Assembly (NCBI RefSeq): GCF_006715635.1
Contig: NZ_VFNP01000002.1
Coordinates: forward strand, 3,410,001-3,474,000
DNA: 64,000 nt
Direction: 5' to 3'
Source of the DNA: Streptomyces sp. SLBN-118
Lineage (GTDB): Bacteria > Actinomycetota > Actinomycetes > Streptomycetales > Streptomycetaceae
Part shown: piece by piece, positions 53,034-60,804 of the stretch
Layout: each line of letters begins with the position of its first letter
Position numbering within the stretch: position 1 is the first letter of the stretch
Notes under the pieces: model-generated
Database searches by the model: none
What the model was told of the DNA's origin: nothing
The model's input: only the letters and a program-made list of their open reading frames with translations
Position numbers and translations under genes: made by a program

Positions 53034-53147
53034 CCTGAACCCCCTGGCAGGACGTGTCCGCGCGAGCTGTGCACGTCAGATCATTCAACTGGAACGTGAC
53101 GCAGGACACACCCTGTTCCCGAAAATCGTTGTCTCCCGGAAATTCGC

Positions 53148-53176
53148 TTGTGGGGTTCCGGACCGCTTCCTAAGGT
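53148..53176 (+). promoter_or_regulatory. Candidate housekeeping promoter for a mini-ORF transcript
   Basis: TTGTGG (-35) and TAAGGT (-10) are separated by exactly 17 bases. This is a good match to the HrdB-type consensus and would start RNA near 53183, about 10 bases before the ribosome site of the 12-codon ORF. Confidence 0.55.
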
Positions 53177-53209
53177 GTGGGCCACACGGTGAAAGGAGGT
53201 GATCCGGAA

Positions 53210-53248
53210 GTGATGTCTTTTCGGATGCGTGAGGTGACTGCGGGCTGA
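53210..53248 (+). CDS. 12-codon mini-ORF with an extended ribosome-binding site
   Basis: GTG 53210 starts a 12-residue peptide (MMSFRMREVTAG). In front is AAAGGAGGTGATCC (53192-53205), which as far as I can judge matches the full complement of the 16S rRNA 3' tail, far more than an ordinary Shine-Dalgarno. A promoter lies just upstream and a hairpin terminator downstream (53313-53375), so a separate transcript of about 200 bases is likely. It could be a translated leader or a small RNA. Confidence 0.5.
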   Translation: MMSFRMREVTAG

Positions 53249-53312
53249 CGGCCCGTCGTCGCACTCTGTGTGCAGCCGACTGACCGTCGGCCGAAATTCC
53301 CAGCAGTCACCG

Positions 53313-53375
53313 ACCCGCGGGCTCGCCGGCACATCCGGCCGGCCCCTCCGCAAGGAGGGACCAGAGCCCGCGGGT
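53313..53375. terminator. Branched GC hairpin, probable bidirectional terminator
   Basis: ACCCGCGGGCTC (53313-53324) pairs with GAGCCCGCGGGT (53364-53375), followed by TTCT. The enclosed 39 bases form two smaller hairpins. It stands between the mini-ORF and the end of pdxH and may stop both. Confidence 0.65.
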
Positions 53376-53400
53376 TTCTGCGTTCATGGGCTCCCGCAGG

Positions 53401-54087
53401 TCACGGCGACAGCCGCTCCACCCGCCAGGCCGCCTCCTCCGCCCCCGTACGGACATACCGCAGCCTGTCGTGCAGCCGGTTCGCGTGGCCCTGCCAGAAC
53501 TCCACCGTCCGGGGTTCGACCCGGTAGCCGCCCCACTCCGGCGGGGCCGGGACCTGTTCGCCCTCGGGGTAGCGGGTTGCCAGTTCCTCGTATCTGCGCA
53601 GCAGCTCGTCGCGTGAGCCGATCACCGAGGACTGTTCGCTCGCCCAGGCGCCCAGCTGCGAGCCGTGCGGGCGGGTGCGGAAGTACGCGGCTGTCTCGTC
53701 GCGGCCGATGCGGGCCGCCGTGCCCGTGACGATGACCTGGCGGGCCAGTGGGTGCCAGGGGAAGAGCAGTGAGATGTACGGGTTCGCCGCGAGTTCCCGG
53801 CCCTTGCGGGAGGCGTAGTTGGTGTAGAAGACGAAGCCGTGCGCGTCGTACTGCTTCAGCAGCACCGTGCGCGAGGACGGGTGGCCGTCGGGGGTGGCGG
53901 TGGAGACGATCATGGCGTTCGGCTCGTGCAGGTTCACGGACGCGGCTTCCTTGAACCACCGGGCGAACTGGTCCATGGGGTCGTCGGCCAGATCCGTCTC
54001 CAGGAGGGGCGTGGAGCGGTACTGCTCGCGCATCACGGCGGGGTCGTGAGAGGCGGGAACCGGGTTCGGGGCGGCATGGTCGGTCAC
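53401..54087 (-). CDS. pdxH: Pyridoxamine 5'-phosphate oxidase
   Basis: The product has 228 residues from GTG 54087. It has the N-terminal [20 protein letters not shown], the FMN-binding [20 protein letters not shown] and [17 protein letters not shown], the PLP-contact region [20 protein letters not shown], and the C-terminal [14 protein letters not shown] motif. It makes PLP from PNP or PMP with FMN. No operon partner; it is divergent from citrate synthase. Confidence 0.93.
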   Translation of the reverse strand: MTDHAAPNPVPASHDPAVMREQYRSTPLLETDLADDPMDQFARWFKEAASVNLHEPNAMIVSTATPDGHPSSRTVLLKQYDAHGFVFYTNYASRKGRELAANPYISLLFPWHPLARQVIVTGTAARIGRDETAAYFRTRPHGSQLGAWASEQSSVIGSRDELLRRYEELATRYPEGEQVPAPPEWGGYRVEPRTVEFWQGHANRLHDRLRYVRTGAEEAAWRVERLSP

Positions 54088-54357
54088 GTGGCCATACTGC
54101 CGCAGGGGCCGAGTTTGCCCGGCACGGAGTGCCGCTAATCCTTCCCGCCGGGAATGGGGCAGTGTGCCGGATGTCACGCTTCCCCGCATGAGGCGGACCC
54201 GCCAAAATCTTGGGTCGGGCCACTGTGGCCTTCATACAGCAGGGGATATCGTGCCTGCCTCCCCGGCGGTTGGGTGACCACCTCCCGCACGGGGCATCAC
54301 CGGAGTGAGAGATCCACGCCGGCCCTTGCCTGTCGCACACATCGTGAGGAGCAGCTG

Positions 54358-55458
54358 ATGTCCGACTTCGTACCTGGGCTCGAGGGAGTCGTCGCGTTCG
54401 AGACGGAGATCGCCGAACCCGACAAGGAGGGCGGCTCCCTGCGCTACCGCGGTGTCGACATCGAGGATCTGGTCGGCCATGTCTCGTTCGGGAACGTGTG
54501 GGGACTGCTGGTCGACGGCGCTTTCAACCCCGGTCTGCCGGCCGCGGAGCCTTTCCCGATTCCCGTGCACTCCGGTGACATCCGTGTCGATGTGCAGTCG
54601 GCGCTGGCGATGCTCGCCCCGGTGTGGGGTCTGAAGCCGCTGCTGGACATCGACGAGGCTCAGGCCCGTGACGACCTGGCCCGTGCCGCGGTGATGGCCC
54701 TGTCGTACGTTGCCCAGTCGGCGCGCGGCCAGGGGTTGCCGATGGTTCCGCAGCGGGAGATCGACAAGGCCGAGTCCGTCGTGGAGCGGTTCATGATCCG
54801 CTGGCGCGGGGAGCCGGATCCGCGGCATGTCAGGGCTGTGGACGCGTACTGGACCTCGGCGGCCGAGCACGGCATGAACGCCTCCACCTTCACCGCGCGG
54901 GTGATCGCTTCCACGGGTGCGGATGTCGCGGCGGCACTGTCGGGCGCGGTCGGTGCCATGTCGGGGCCGCTGCACGGTGGTGCTCCCTCCCGGGTGCTCG
55001 GGATGATCGAGGAGATCGAGCGCACCGGTGACGCGACGGCGTATGTGAAGCGGGCCCTGGACAAGGGTGAGCGGCTGATGGGTTTCGGGCACCGGGTCTA
55101 CCGCGCCGAGGACCCGCGGGCGCGGGTCCTGCGCCGTACGGCCAAGGAGCTGGACGCGCCGCGGTTCGAGGTGGCCGAGGCGCTGGAGAGGGCCGCGCTG
55201 GAGGAGCTGCACAATCGCCGCCCGGACCGGGTTCTGGCGACGAACGTGGAGTTCTGGGCAGCCATCATGCTGGACTTCGCGGAGGTCCCGGCGCACATGT
55301 TCACGTCGATGTTCACCTGTGCCCGTACGGCGGGATGGTCGGCGCACATCCTGGAGCAGAAGCGCACGGGCCGGCTGGTGCGGCCCTCCGCGCGCTACGT
55401 CGGTCCCGCGGCACGGGACCCGCGCCAGATCGTCGGCTACGAGGACATCGCGGTCTGA
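54358..55458 (+). CDS. Citrate synthase (second copy type)
   Basis: The product has 366 residues from ATG 54358 with GAGGAGC upstream. It has LRYRGVDIEDLV, the catalytic HGGAPSRVLGM, GFGHRVYRAEDPRARVLR and FWAAIMLDFAEVPAHMFTSM (catalytic Asp). The length fits the short citrate/methylcitrate synthase-like group that Streptomyces carries beside the main citA. Substrate choice between acetyl- and propionyl-CoA cannot be read from sequence. Its last 22 bases overlap the convergent oxygenase gene. Confidence 0.9.
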   Translation: MSDFVPGLEGVVAFETEIAEPDKEGGSLRYRGVDIEDLVGHVSFGNVWGLLVDGAFNPGLPAAEPFPIPVHSGDIRVDVQSALAMLAPVWGLKPLLDIDEAQARDDLARAAVMALSYVAQSARGQGLPMVPQREIDKAESVVERFMIRWRGEPDPRHVRAVDAYWTSAAEHGMNASTFTARVIASTGADVAAALSGAVGAMSGPLHGGAPSRVLGMIEEIERTGDATAYVKRALDKGERLMGFGHRVYRAEDPRARVLRRTAKELDAPRFEVAEALERAALEELHNRRPDRVLATNVEFWAAIMLDFAEVPAHMFTSMFTCARTAGWSAHILEQKRTGRLVRPSARYVGPAARDPRQIVGYEDIAV

Positions 55459-56462
55459 CGCTCCTGAGTCAGCAGGTCCGCGTGATGGCGGGCGGCGACC
55501 AGCGGGTGTGCCCGCAGTTTTCCCTTGAGTTCGTTGCGTCCGTACTCCGCGAACAGCGGGTTGGCGGGGTCCGCGGTCACGCCCGGCGCCTTCGCCGCGT
55601 ACGGGAAGGGCAGCGGTTCGATACGGGCGTCCAGGCGTGGGTTGTAGAAGAACGGCACGGAGTAGCGCTCGACGGCGCCGGGCGGGCTGACCACACGGTG
55701 GTTGGTGGCCTTGAGATAGCCGTTGGTGGCGACTTCGAGGAGTTCGCCGAGGTTGACGACGAAGGCGCCTGGAAGGGGCGGCACCTCGTGGAACTGCCCG
55801 TCCGAGCGCTCGACCTGGAGTCCGCCTGTCTCGTCCTGGTGGAGCAGGGTCAAAAAGCCGTAGTCCTTGTGGGCGCCGACGCCCTGGCCGCCGTCGGGGC
55901 CGCTGCCCGGGTAGCGCACCAGCTTCAGATGGAGGTGGGCGCGGTCGCCGAAGATGTCGTCGTAGAAGCCGGGGGGAGCGCCGACGGCGGCGAGCAGTTC
56001 TTGCAGCAGCCTGTCGGCGACGGAGCTGAGCCGGTCCATCCAGGCGAGTGCGGCGGTACGCAGCCCGGGCAGGGCGGCGGGCCACTGGTTGGGGCCCTGG
56101 AGCCACCAGTAGCCGGGTTCGCCGGGGCCCGGCACGCGGGCGGGCCGTTCGGCGCCGATGTCGAGCTGGTCGCGCCAGTCCTGTGTGCCACCGGTGCGTT
56201 CGTCGCCGGTGCGCGTGTAGCCGCGGAAGTGGGGCGAGTTGATGTTGTCGATGGCGAGCCGGTCGGCCTCGGGCAGCGCGAAGAAGGCTCGCACGGCGAC
56301 GGTGAGGGCGGTGGTCTCGGCGTCGGTGACGCCGTGGCCGGTGAGCTGGAAGAAGCCGACGTCGTGGGCGGCGCTGTGCAGCTGGGCGTGCAGCAGGGCC
56401 CGGGCCTGGGAGCCGCGGTCGGCGGCCGAGAGGTCGATGACGGGAAGCTGGAGGTATGACAT
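55437..56462 (-). CDS. 2-oxoglutarate/Fe(II) oxygenase of the isopenicillin N synthase type
   Basis: The product has 341 residues from ATG 56462. The N-terminal DIOX_N part (LPVIDLSAADRGSQARALLH, GFFQLTGHGV) is followed by the Fe site: His and Asp in VGAHKDYGFLTLLHQDE, the second His in ATNHRVVSP, and the 2OG-binding Arg-x-Ser in ERYSVPFFYNP. All key residues are present. The substrate is unknown; relatives hydroxylate or desaturate small molecules. A short leader peptide lies 84 bases upstream, suggesting attenuation control. Confidence 0.9.
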   Translation of the reverse strand: MSYLQLPVIDLSAADRGSQARALLHAQLHSAAHDVGFFQLTGHGVTDAETTALTVAVRAFFALPEADRLAIDNINSPHFRGYTRTGDERTGGTQDWRDQLDIGAERPARVPGPGEPGYWWLQGPNQWPAALPGLRTAALAWMDRLSSVADRLLQELLAAVGAPPGFYDDIFGDRAHLHLKLVRYPGSGPDGGQGVGAHKDYGFLTLLHQDETGGLQVERSDGQFHEVPPLPGAFVVNLGELLEVATNGYLKATNHRVVSPPGAVERYSVPFFYNPRLDARIEPLPFPYAAKAPGVTADPANPLFAEYGRNELKGKLRAHPLVAARHHADLLTQERQTAMSS

Positions 56463-56545
56463 GGATGCATCCGCGGGGTGTACGGGTCCCTTGGGGCCAC
56501 CGGGGGTGGGGCGGGGCCAGGGGGAGACGGGGGCTGTGCGCTGGG

Positions 56546-56620
56546 TCAGACGGAGCGCGGACAGCCCATGCTCGTGACGCGGACGTAGTCCACGTGGCGG
56601 CGTCGTACGAGCAGAAGCAT
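56546..56620 (-). CDS. Leader peptide of the RRRHVD family
   Basis: ATG 56620 opens a 24-residue frame that ends at 56546, with the core LVRRRHVDYVRVTSMGC. Short peptides with this R-R-R-H-V-D core and late cysteine(s) are common Streptomyces leaders ahead of sulfur-related and other genes. Slow translation at Cys codons is thought to regulate the downstream gene. Here the cysteine codon is TGT near the end. It lies 84 bases before the oxygenase on the same strand. Confidence 0.65.
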   Translation of the reverse strand: MLLLVRRRHVDYVRVTSMGCPRSV

Positions 56621-56680
56621 TCGCCCAGGGTACTGCGCGGCGAGCGGTGGATGCGTGGCCGGCGCCACAGCCCCGTCGCC

Positions 56681-57259
56681 TCAGCCCAGGACCTCCTCCA
56701 GCAGCCGCCCCCACTGCCCCACCACCCGCTTGCGCCGTGCCGTGTCGTCCGTGAGCAGGTTCGCCAGGCCCAGCCCGCGGGCCATGTCCAGCAGGCCCTG
56801 CACGGTTTCCCGTACTCCGGGGTGTGACTCGTCGACCTCCAGCAGCTGGACGGCGATCCGGTGGGTCTCGCGGCCGACGCGTGCCTCCAGTTCCGTGACG
56901 CGTGAGCGCAGTTGTTCCTCGTTGGACGCGGCGACCCACAGGTGCAGGGCCGCCCGGAACAGCGGGCCCGTGTAGAGGTCGACGAGGGCCGCGACGACCG
57001 CGGTGCGGTCCTGCGTAGGGAGCGTGCGCAGGGCCTGCGAGCGCTCTTCAGCGACGTACTCGACGGCCGCCGTGAACAGGTCCTCCCTGGTCGGGAAGTG
57101 GTGCTGCGCCGCGCCCCGCGAGACTCCCGCCCGCTCCGCGACGACCGAGACGGTGGAGCCCGCCCAGCCGTGTTCGGCGAGGCAGGACACCGCGGCCTCC
57201 AGGAGTCGCTGCCGGGTCGCCCGGCTGCGGTCCTGTTTGGGGGAGGTCACCACACCCAT
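56681..57259 (-). CDS. TetR-family regulator of the acyl-CoA carboxylase operon
   Basis: The product has 192 residues. The helix-turn-helix is TRQRLLEAAVSCLAEHGWAG with VSVVAERAGVSRGAAQHHFP. The ligand domain is variable. The start overlaps the preceding hydratase by 13 bases, and it is the last gene of the minus-strand operon that starts beyond the right edge. It probably represses that operon and is released by an acyl-CoA. Confidence 0.9.
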   Translation of the reverse strand: MGVVTSPKQDRSRATRQRLLEAAVSCLAEHGWAGSTVSVVAERAGVSRGAAQHHFPTREDLFTAAVEYVAEERSQALRTLPTQDRTAVVAALVDLYTGPLFRAALHLWVAASNEEQLRSRVTELEARVGRETHRIAVQLLEVDESHPGVRETVQGLLDMARGLGLANLLTDDTARRKRVVGQWGRLLEEVLG

Positions 57260-58041
57260 GCGGGGTCCCGTCGTTCGAGGAAGGCCGTCATCCCTTCGCG
57301 GGCCTCGGCGGACGCGAACAGGGACGCCGAACGCTGCACCAGGTCCTCGGCGTCCCGGTCGAAGGCCTCCAGAACCCTGGCCGCCAGCAGTTCCTTCGAT
57401 GCGGCGAGGCCCTGCGGGGATGCCCGGCGCAGCCCGTCGAGCACCGGGGCGAGCGCCGCGTCCACGTCGTCGGCGGCGAGGGTGAGCAGTCCGGTGCGGG
57501 CCGCCTCCGCCGCGTCGAAGCGCTCGCCGGTGAGGTAGTAGCGCTCGGCCGCGCGCGGGTCCATGCGCGGCAGCAGGGGCAGGGAGATCACGGCGGGCGC
57601 GACCCCGATGCGAACCTCCGTGAAGGCGAAGTCCGCGCCCGTGGCGCCGGCCGCGATGTCACAGGCCCCGAGCAGGCCGATGCCGCCCGCCCGGACGTGC
57701 CCGGTGACGCGGGCGACGACCGGTTTGGGCAGGGTGACGATCTGCCGCAGCAGGCCGACGAAGGTGTACGGGTTGGGCGGGGCCTTCAGGTCCGCGCCCG
57801 CGCTGAACGTGGACCCGGTGTGGGTGAGCACCACGGCCCGTACGGACTCGTCCTTGGCGCAGTCCGCCAGCGCCTGCGCCAGCTCGCCGACCAGCCGCGC
57901 CGACAGGGCGTTGCGGTTGTTGCGGGTCCCCCCGCCGGAGGTAGGGGGAGAGTCCAGCGTCAGGGTGGCGATGCCGCGCTCGTGCGCGGTGGCGACGAGC
58001 GGCGGGCGCTCCGGCATGCCTTCCGGCGGGCTTTCCGTCAC
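57247..58041 (-). CDS. Enoyl-CoA hydratase/isomerase
   Basis: The product has 264 residues. GTG 58041 overlaps the ligase stop as GTGA. It shows SGGGTRNNRNALS, the oxyanion hole TFSAGADLKAPP, GHVRAGGIGLLGACDIAAGA and FTEVRIGVAPAVISLPLL (a Glu is present at the first catalytic position). It probably hydrates the product of the acyl-CoA dehydrogenase in the same operon. Confidence 0.9.
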   Translation of the reverse strand: MTESPPEGMPERPPLVATAHERGIATLTLDSPPTSGGGTRNNRNALSARLVGELAQALADCAKDESVRAVVLTHTGSTFSAGADLKAPPNPYTFVGLLRQIVTLPKPVVARVTGHVRAGGIGLLGACDIAAGATGADFAFTEVRIGVAPAVISLPLLPRMDPRAAERYYLTGERFDAAEAARTGLLTLAADDVDAALAPVLDGLRRASPQGLAASKELLAARVLEAFDRDAEDLVQRSASLFASAEAREGMTAFLERRDPAWVW

Positions 58042-59615
58042 GTGTTCTCCCTCTCCCGGTCCCTCAGCTCACGCCTGAGGATCTTTCCCGACACGGCGCG
58101 GGGTACCGCGCCGATGAATTCGACGCGGCGGATCTTCTTGTACGGCGCGACGCGTTCGGCGACGAAGGCGGTGATGTCGTCCTCGGTGAGGTCTTCGGCG
58201 GCCGTCTGCCGTACGACGTACGCCTTGGGGATCTCGTTCCCGTTCTCGTCGTACACACCGATCACCGCCGCGTCGGCGACGCCCTCGTGGGTGAGCAGCA
58301 GTGCCTCCAGCTCGGCGGGCGCGACCTGGAAGCCCTTGTACTTGATGAGTTCCTTGACCCGGTCGACGACGAAGAGCCAGCCGTCGTCGACCCGGCCTAT
58401 GTCGCCGGTGTGCAGCCAGCCGTCGGCGTCGATCATCCGGCCGGTGTCCTCGGGGCGTCCGAGATAGCCCTTCATCACCTGCGGGCCGCGGATCGCGATC
58501 TCGCCCTCCTCGCCGGGTGCGGCGTCCTTGCCGGGATCGTCGAGGGAGCAGATCCGCATCTCGGTCGACGCGATGAGTTTGCCGACGGTGCCGGGCGGCG
58601 CGTTCTCGGCTCCGAGGGGGACGAGGTGGGTGCCGGGCGAGAGTTCGGTCATGCCGTAGGCCTGGCCGATGGGCGGCAGCCCGAGCCGTTTCGAGCAGGC
58701 CGCGGCCAGATCGGCGTCCAGGGGTGCTGCCGAGCTGATGATGTATTCCAGCGAGGACAGGTCGAAGGACGCGACCGCCGGGTGTTTGGCGAGAGCGAGG
58801 ACGATGGGCGGGGCGACGTAGATGGCGTTGATGCGGTGCTTCTCGATCGCCGCGAGGAAGGTCTCCAGCTCGAAGCGGGGCAGTACGACGACGGTGGCGC
58901 CCTGCCGCAGCGGCGCGTTCATCAGCGCGGTGAGTCCGTAGATGTGGAAGAAGGGCAGTACGGCGAGGATGCGGTCGCCGGGGCCCATCGGCATCAGCGG
59001 GTGGAGCTGGGCGAGGTTGGTGGCGATCGAACGGTGGGTGAGCATCACGCCCTTGGGGATGCCGGTGGTGCCCGAGGAGTAGGGCAAGGCGGCGATGTCC
59101 TCGGCCGGGTCGAGGACGACATCCGGCTCCGGGGCGGCCCCGCCGAGCATGTCGAGGATGCTCACATGCCCGTCGGCGCGGTCGCAGACGAAGATCTCCT
59201 CGATGCCCGCGGCCAGTTCGGCGGCCCTGCGGGCGACTTCGAGCAGCGGCGAGACGGTGACGATCCAGCGGGCGGAGGAGTCACGCAGCTGCTTGGCGAA
59301 CTCCTCCGCCGTGGCGAGCGGATGGACGGTGGTGACCGAGGCGCCGGCGCGGGTCGCCCCGTAGAACACGGAGGGGTAGGCGACGGTGTTGGGGCTGTGC
59401 AGGGCGAGGACGTCGCCCTTGCGCAGGCCCGCGTCGGCGAGGGCTGCGGCGATGCGCCGGTGGAACCGGTCGAGCTGCGCGTAGGTGACGGTGGTGCCGT
59501 TCACGCCGTCGACCAGGGCGATCGCGTCGCCGTATTCGGCTGCCCGGCCGAGGACCGCGTCGTGGATCGGCTCGGTGACGGGCGTGACATCTGCGTACTC
59601 GCTCTGAAACACCAT
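58038..59615 (-). CDS. Acyl-CoA synthetase of the 4-coumarate-CoA ligase type
   Basis: The product has 525 residues. Motifs: LPYSSGTTGIPKGVMLTH (P-loop, about 183-200), QAYGMTELSPGTHL, the GEIAIRGPQVMKGYL region, WLHTGDIG, the hinge VDRVKELIKYKGFQVAPAEL and the catalytic-lysine region PRAVSGKILRREL. It activates a carboxylic acid for the pathway. In this operon, with an acyl-CoA carboxylase, a branched acid such as isoprenoid or leucine-derived is more likely than coumarate. ATG 59615 is the start. Confidence 0.92.
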   Translation of the reverse strand: MVFQSEYADVTPVTEPIHDAVLGRAAEYGDAIALVDGVNGTTVTYAQLDRFHRRIAAALADAGLRKGDVLALHSPNTVAYPSVFYGATRAGASVTTVHPLATAEEFAKQLRDSSARWIVTVSPLLEVARRAAELAAGIEEIFVCDRADGHVSILDMLGGAAPEPDVVLDPAEDIAALPYSSGTTGIPKGVMLTHRSIATNLAQLHPLMPMGPGDRILAVLPFFHIYGLTALMNAPLRQGATVVVLPRFELETFLAAIEKHRINAIYVAPPIVLALAKHPAVASFDLSSLEYIISSAAPLDADLAAACSKRLGLPPIGQAYGMTELSPGTHLVPLGAENAPPGTVGKLIASTEMRICSLDDPGKDAAPGEEGEIAIRGPQVMKGYLGRPEDTGRMIDADGWLHTGDIGRVDDGWLFVVDRVKELIKYKGFQVAPAELEALLLTHEGVADAAVIGVYDENGNEIPKAYVVRQTAAEDLTEDDITAFVAERVAPYKKIRRVEFIGAVPRAVSGKILRRELRDRERENT

Positions 59616-59664
59616 CGTGGGCCCCTCGCTGTGTCCTGCGTGTGGACGCCCAGAATCTCCTTTG

Positions 59665-60804
59665 TCAGTACGACTTGGGGAGACCCAGGGACTGGTGGGA
59701 TACGTAATTGAGGATCATCTCGCGGCTGACCGGGGCGATCCTTGCGACGCGGGCGGCGGTGATCAGGGAGGCGAGGCCGTACTCCCGGGTGAGGCCGTTG
59801 CCGCCGAGGGTGTGGACGGCCTGGTCGACGGCCTTCACACAGGCCTCGCCGGCCGCGTACTTGGCCATGTTGGCGGCTTCGCCCGCGCCGATGTCGTCGC
59901 CGGCGTCGTAGAGGCCCGCGGCCTTCTGCATCATCAGGCGGGCGAGTTCGAGCTCGATGTGGGCCTGGGCGAGGGGGTGGGCGATGGCCTGGTGGGCGCC
60001 GATGGGCTCTTTCCAGACCTGCCGCGTCTTGGCGTAGTCGATGGCGCGGGCGAGTGCGTACCGCCCCATCCCGATCGCGAAGGCGGCCGTCATGATGCGC
60101 TCGGGGTTGAGCCCGGCGAAGAGCTGGAGGAGTCCGGCGTCCTCGTCCCCGACGAGCGCGTCGGCGGGCAGGGTGACGTCGTCGAGGACCAGCTCGAACT
60201 GCTTCTCCTGGGCCTGCAGTTCCATGTCGATCTGCGAGCGCCGGAAACCTTCGGCATCGCGGGGGACGATGAAGAGGCAGGGCTTGAGCGCCGGTGCGGC
60301 CCCCGGAGAAGATGCAGTCTCGGTTCGGCCGACGATGAGCGTGGCGTCGGCAATGTCCACGCCCGAGATGAAGACCTTGCGCCCGGTCAGTACCCAGCCG
60401 TCGCCGTCACGGCGCGCGGTGGTCGTGATCCGGTGCGAATTGGACCCGGCGTCGGGCTCGGTGATGCCGAAGGCCATGGTGAGGCTGCCGTCGGCGAGCC
60501 CGGGCAGCCACGTGTGCTTCTGCTCCGGCGTTCCGAACCGGGCGATGACGCTGCCGCAGATGGCGGGTGAGACGACCATCATGAGCAGTGGACAGCCCGC
60601 GGCGCCCAACTCCTCCAGAACGATGGACAGTTCGGCCATGCCGCCTCCGCCGCCGCCGTGCTCTTCGGGGAGGTTCACGCCGAGATAGCCGAGCTTGGCG
60701 GCCTCGGCCCACAGCTGTTCGCGTTCGTAGCCGCGTCCGTGGCGCTGTCCGAGCGCGGCGACAGCGGCACGCAGTGCGGTGTGTTCCTGGCTCTCGATGG
60801 TCAT
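59665..60804 (-). CDS. Acyl-CoA dehydrogenase
   Basis: The product has 379 residues. ATG 60804 overlaps the carboxylase alpha stop as ATGA. FAD-binding segments are FGITEPDAGSNSHRI and GRKVFISGVDIADA. A catalytic glutamate is in HTLGGNGLTREYGL, the position used by isovaleryl- and long-chain-type enzymes. It has intact features, unlike the paired subunits at 13-15 kb. Confidence 0.92.
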   Translation of the reverse strand: MTIESQEHTALRAAVAALGQRHGRGYEREQLWAEAAKLGYLGVNLPEEHGGGGGGMAELSIVLEELGAAGCPLLMMVVSPAICGSVIARFGTPEQKHTWLPGLADGSLTMAFGITEPDAGSNSHRITTTARRDGDGWVLTGRKVFISGVDIADATLIVGRTETASSPGAAPALKPCLFIVPRDAEGFRRSQIDMELQAQEKQFELVLDDVTLPADALVGDEDAGLLQLFAGLNPERIMTAAFAIGMGRYALARAIDYAKTRQVWKEPIGAHQAIAHPLAQAHIELELARLMMQKAAGLYDAGDDIGAGEAANMAKYAAGEACVKAVDQAVHTLGGNGLTREYGLASLITAARVARIAPVSREMILNYVSHQSLGLPKSY

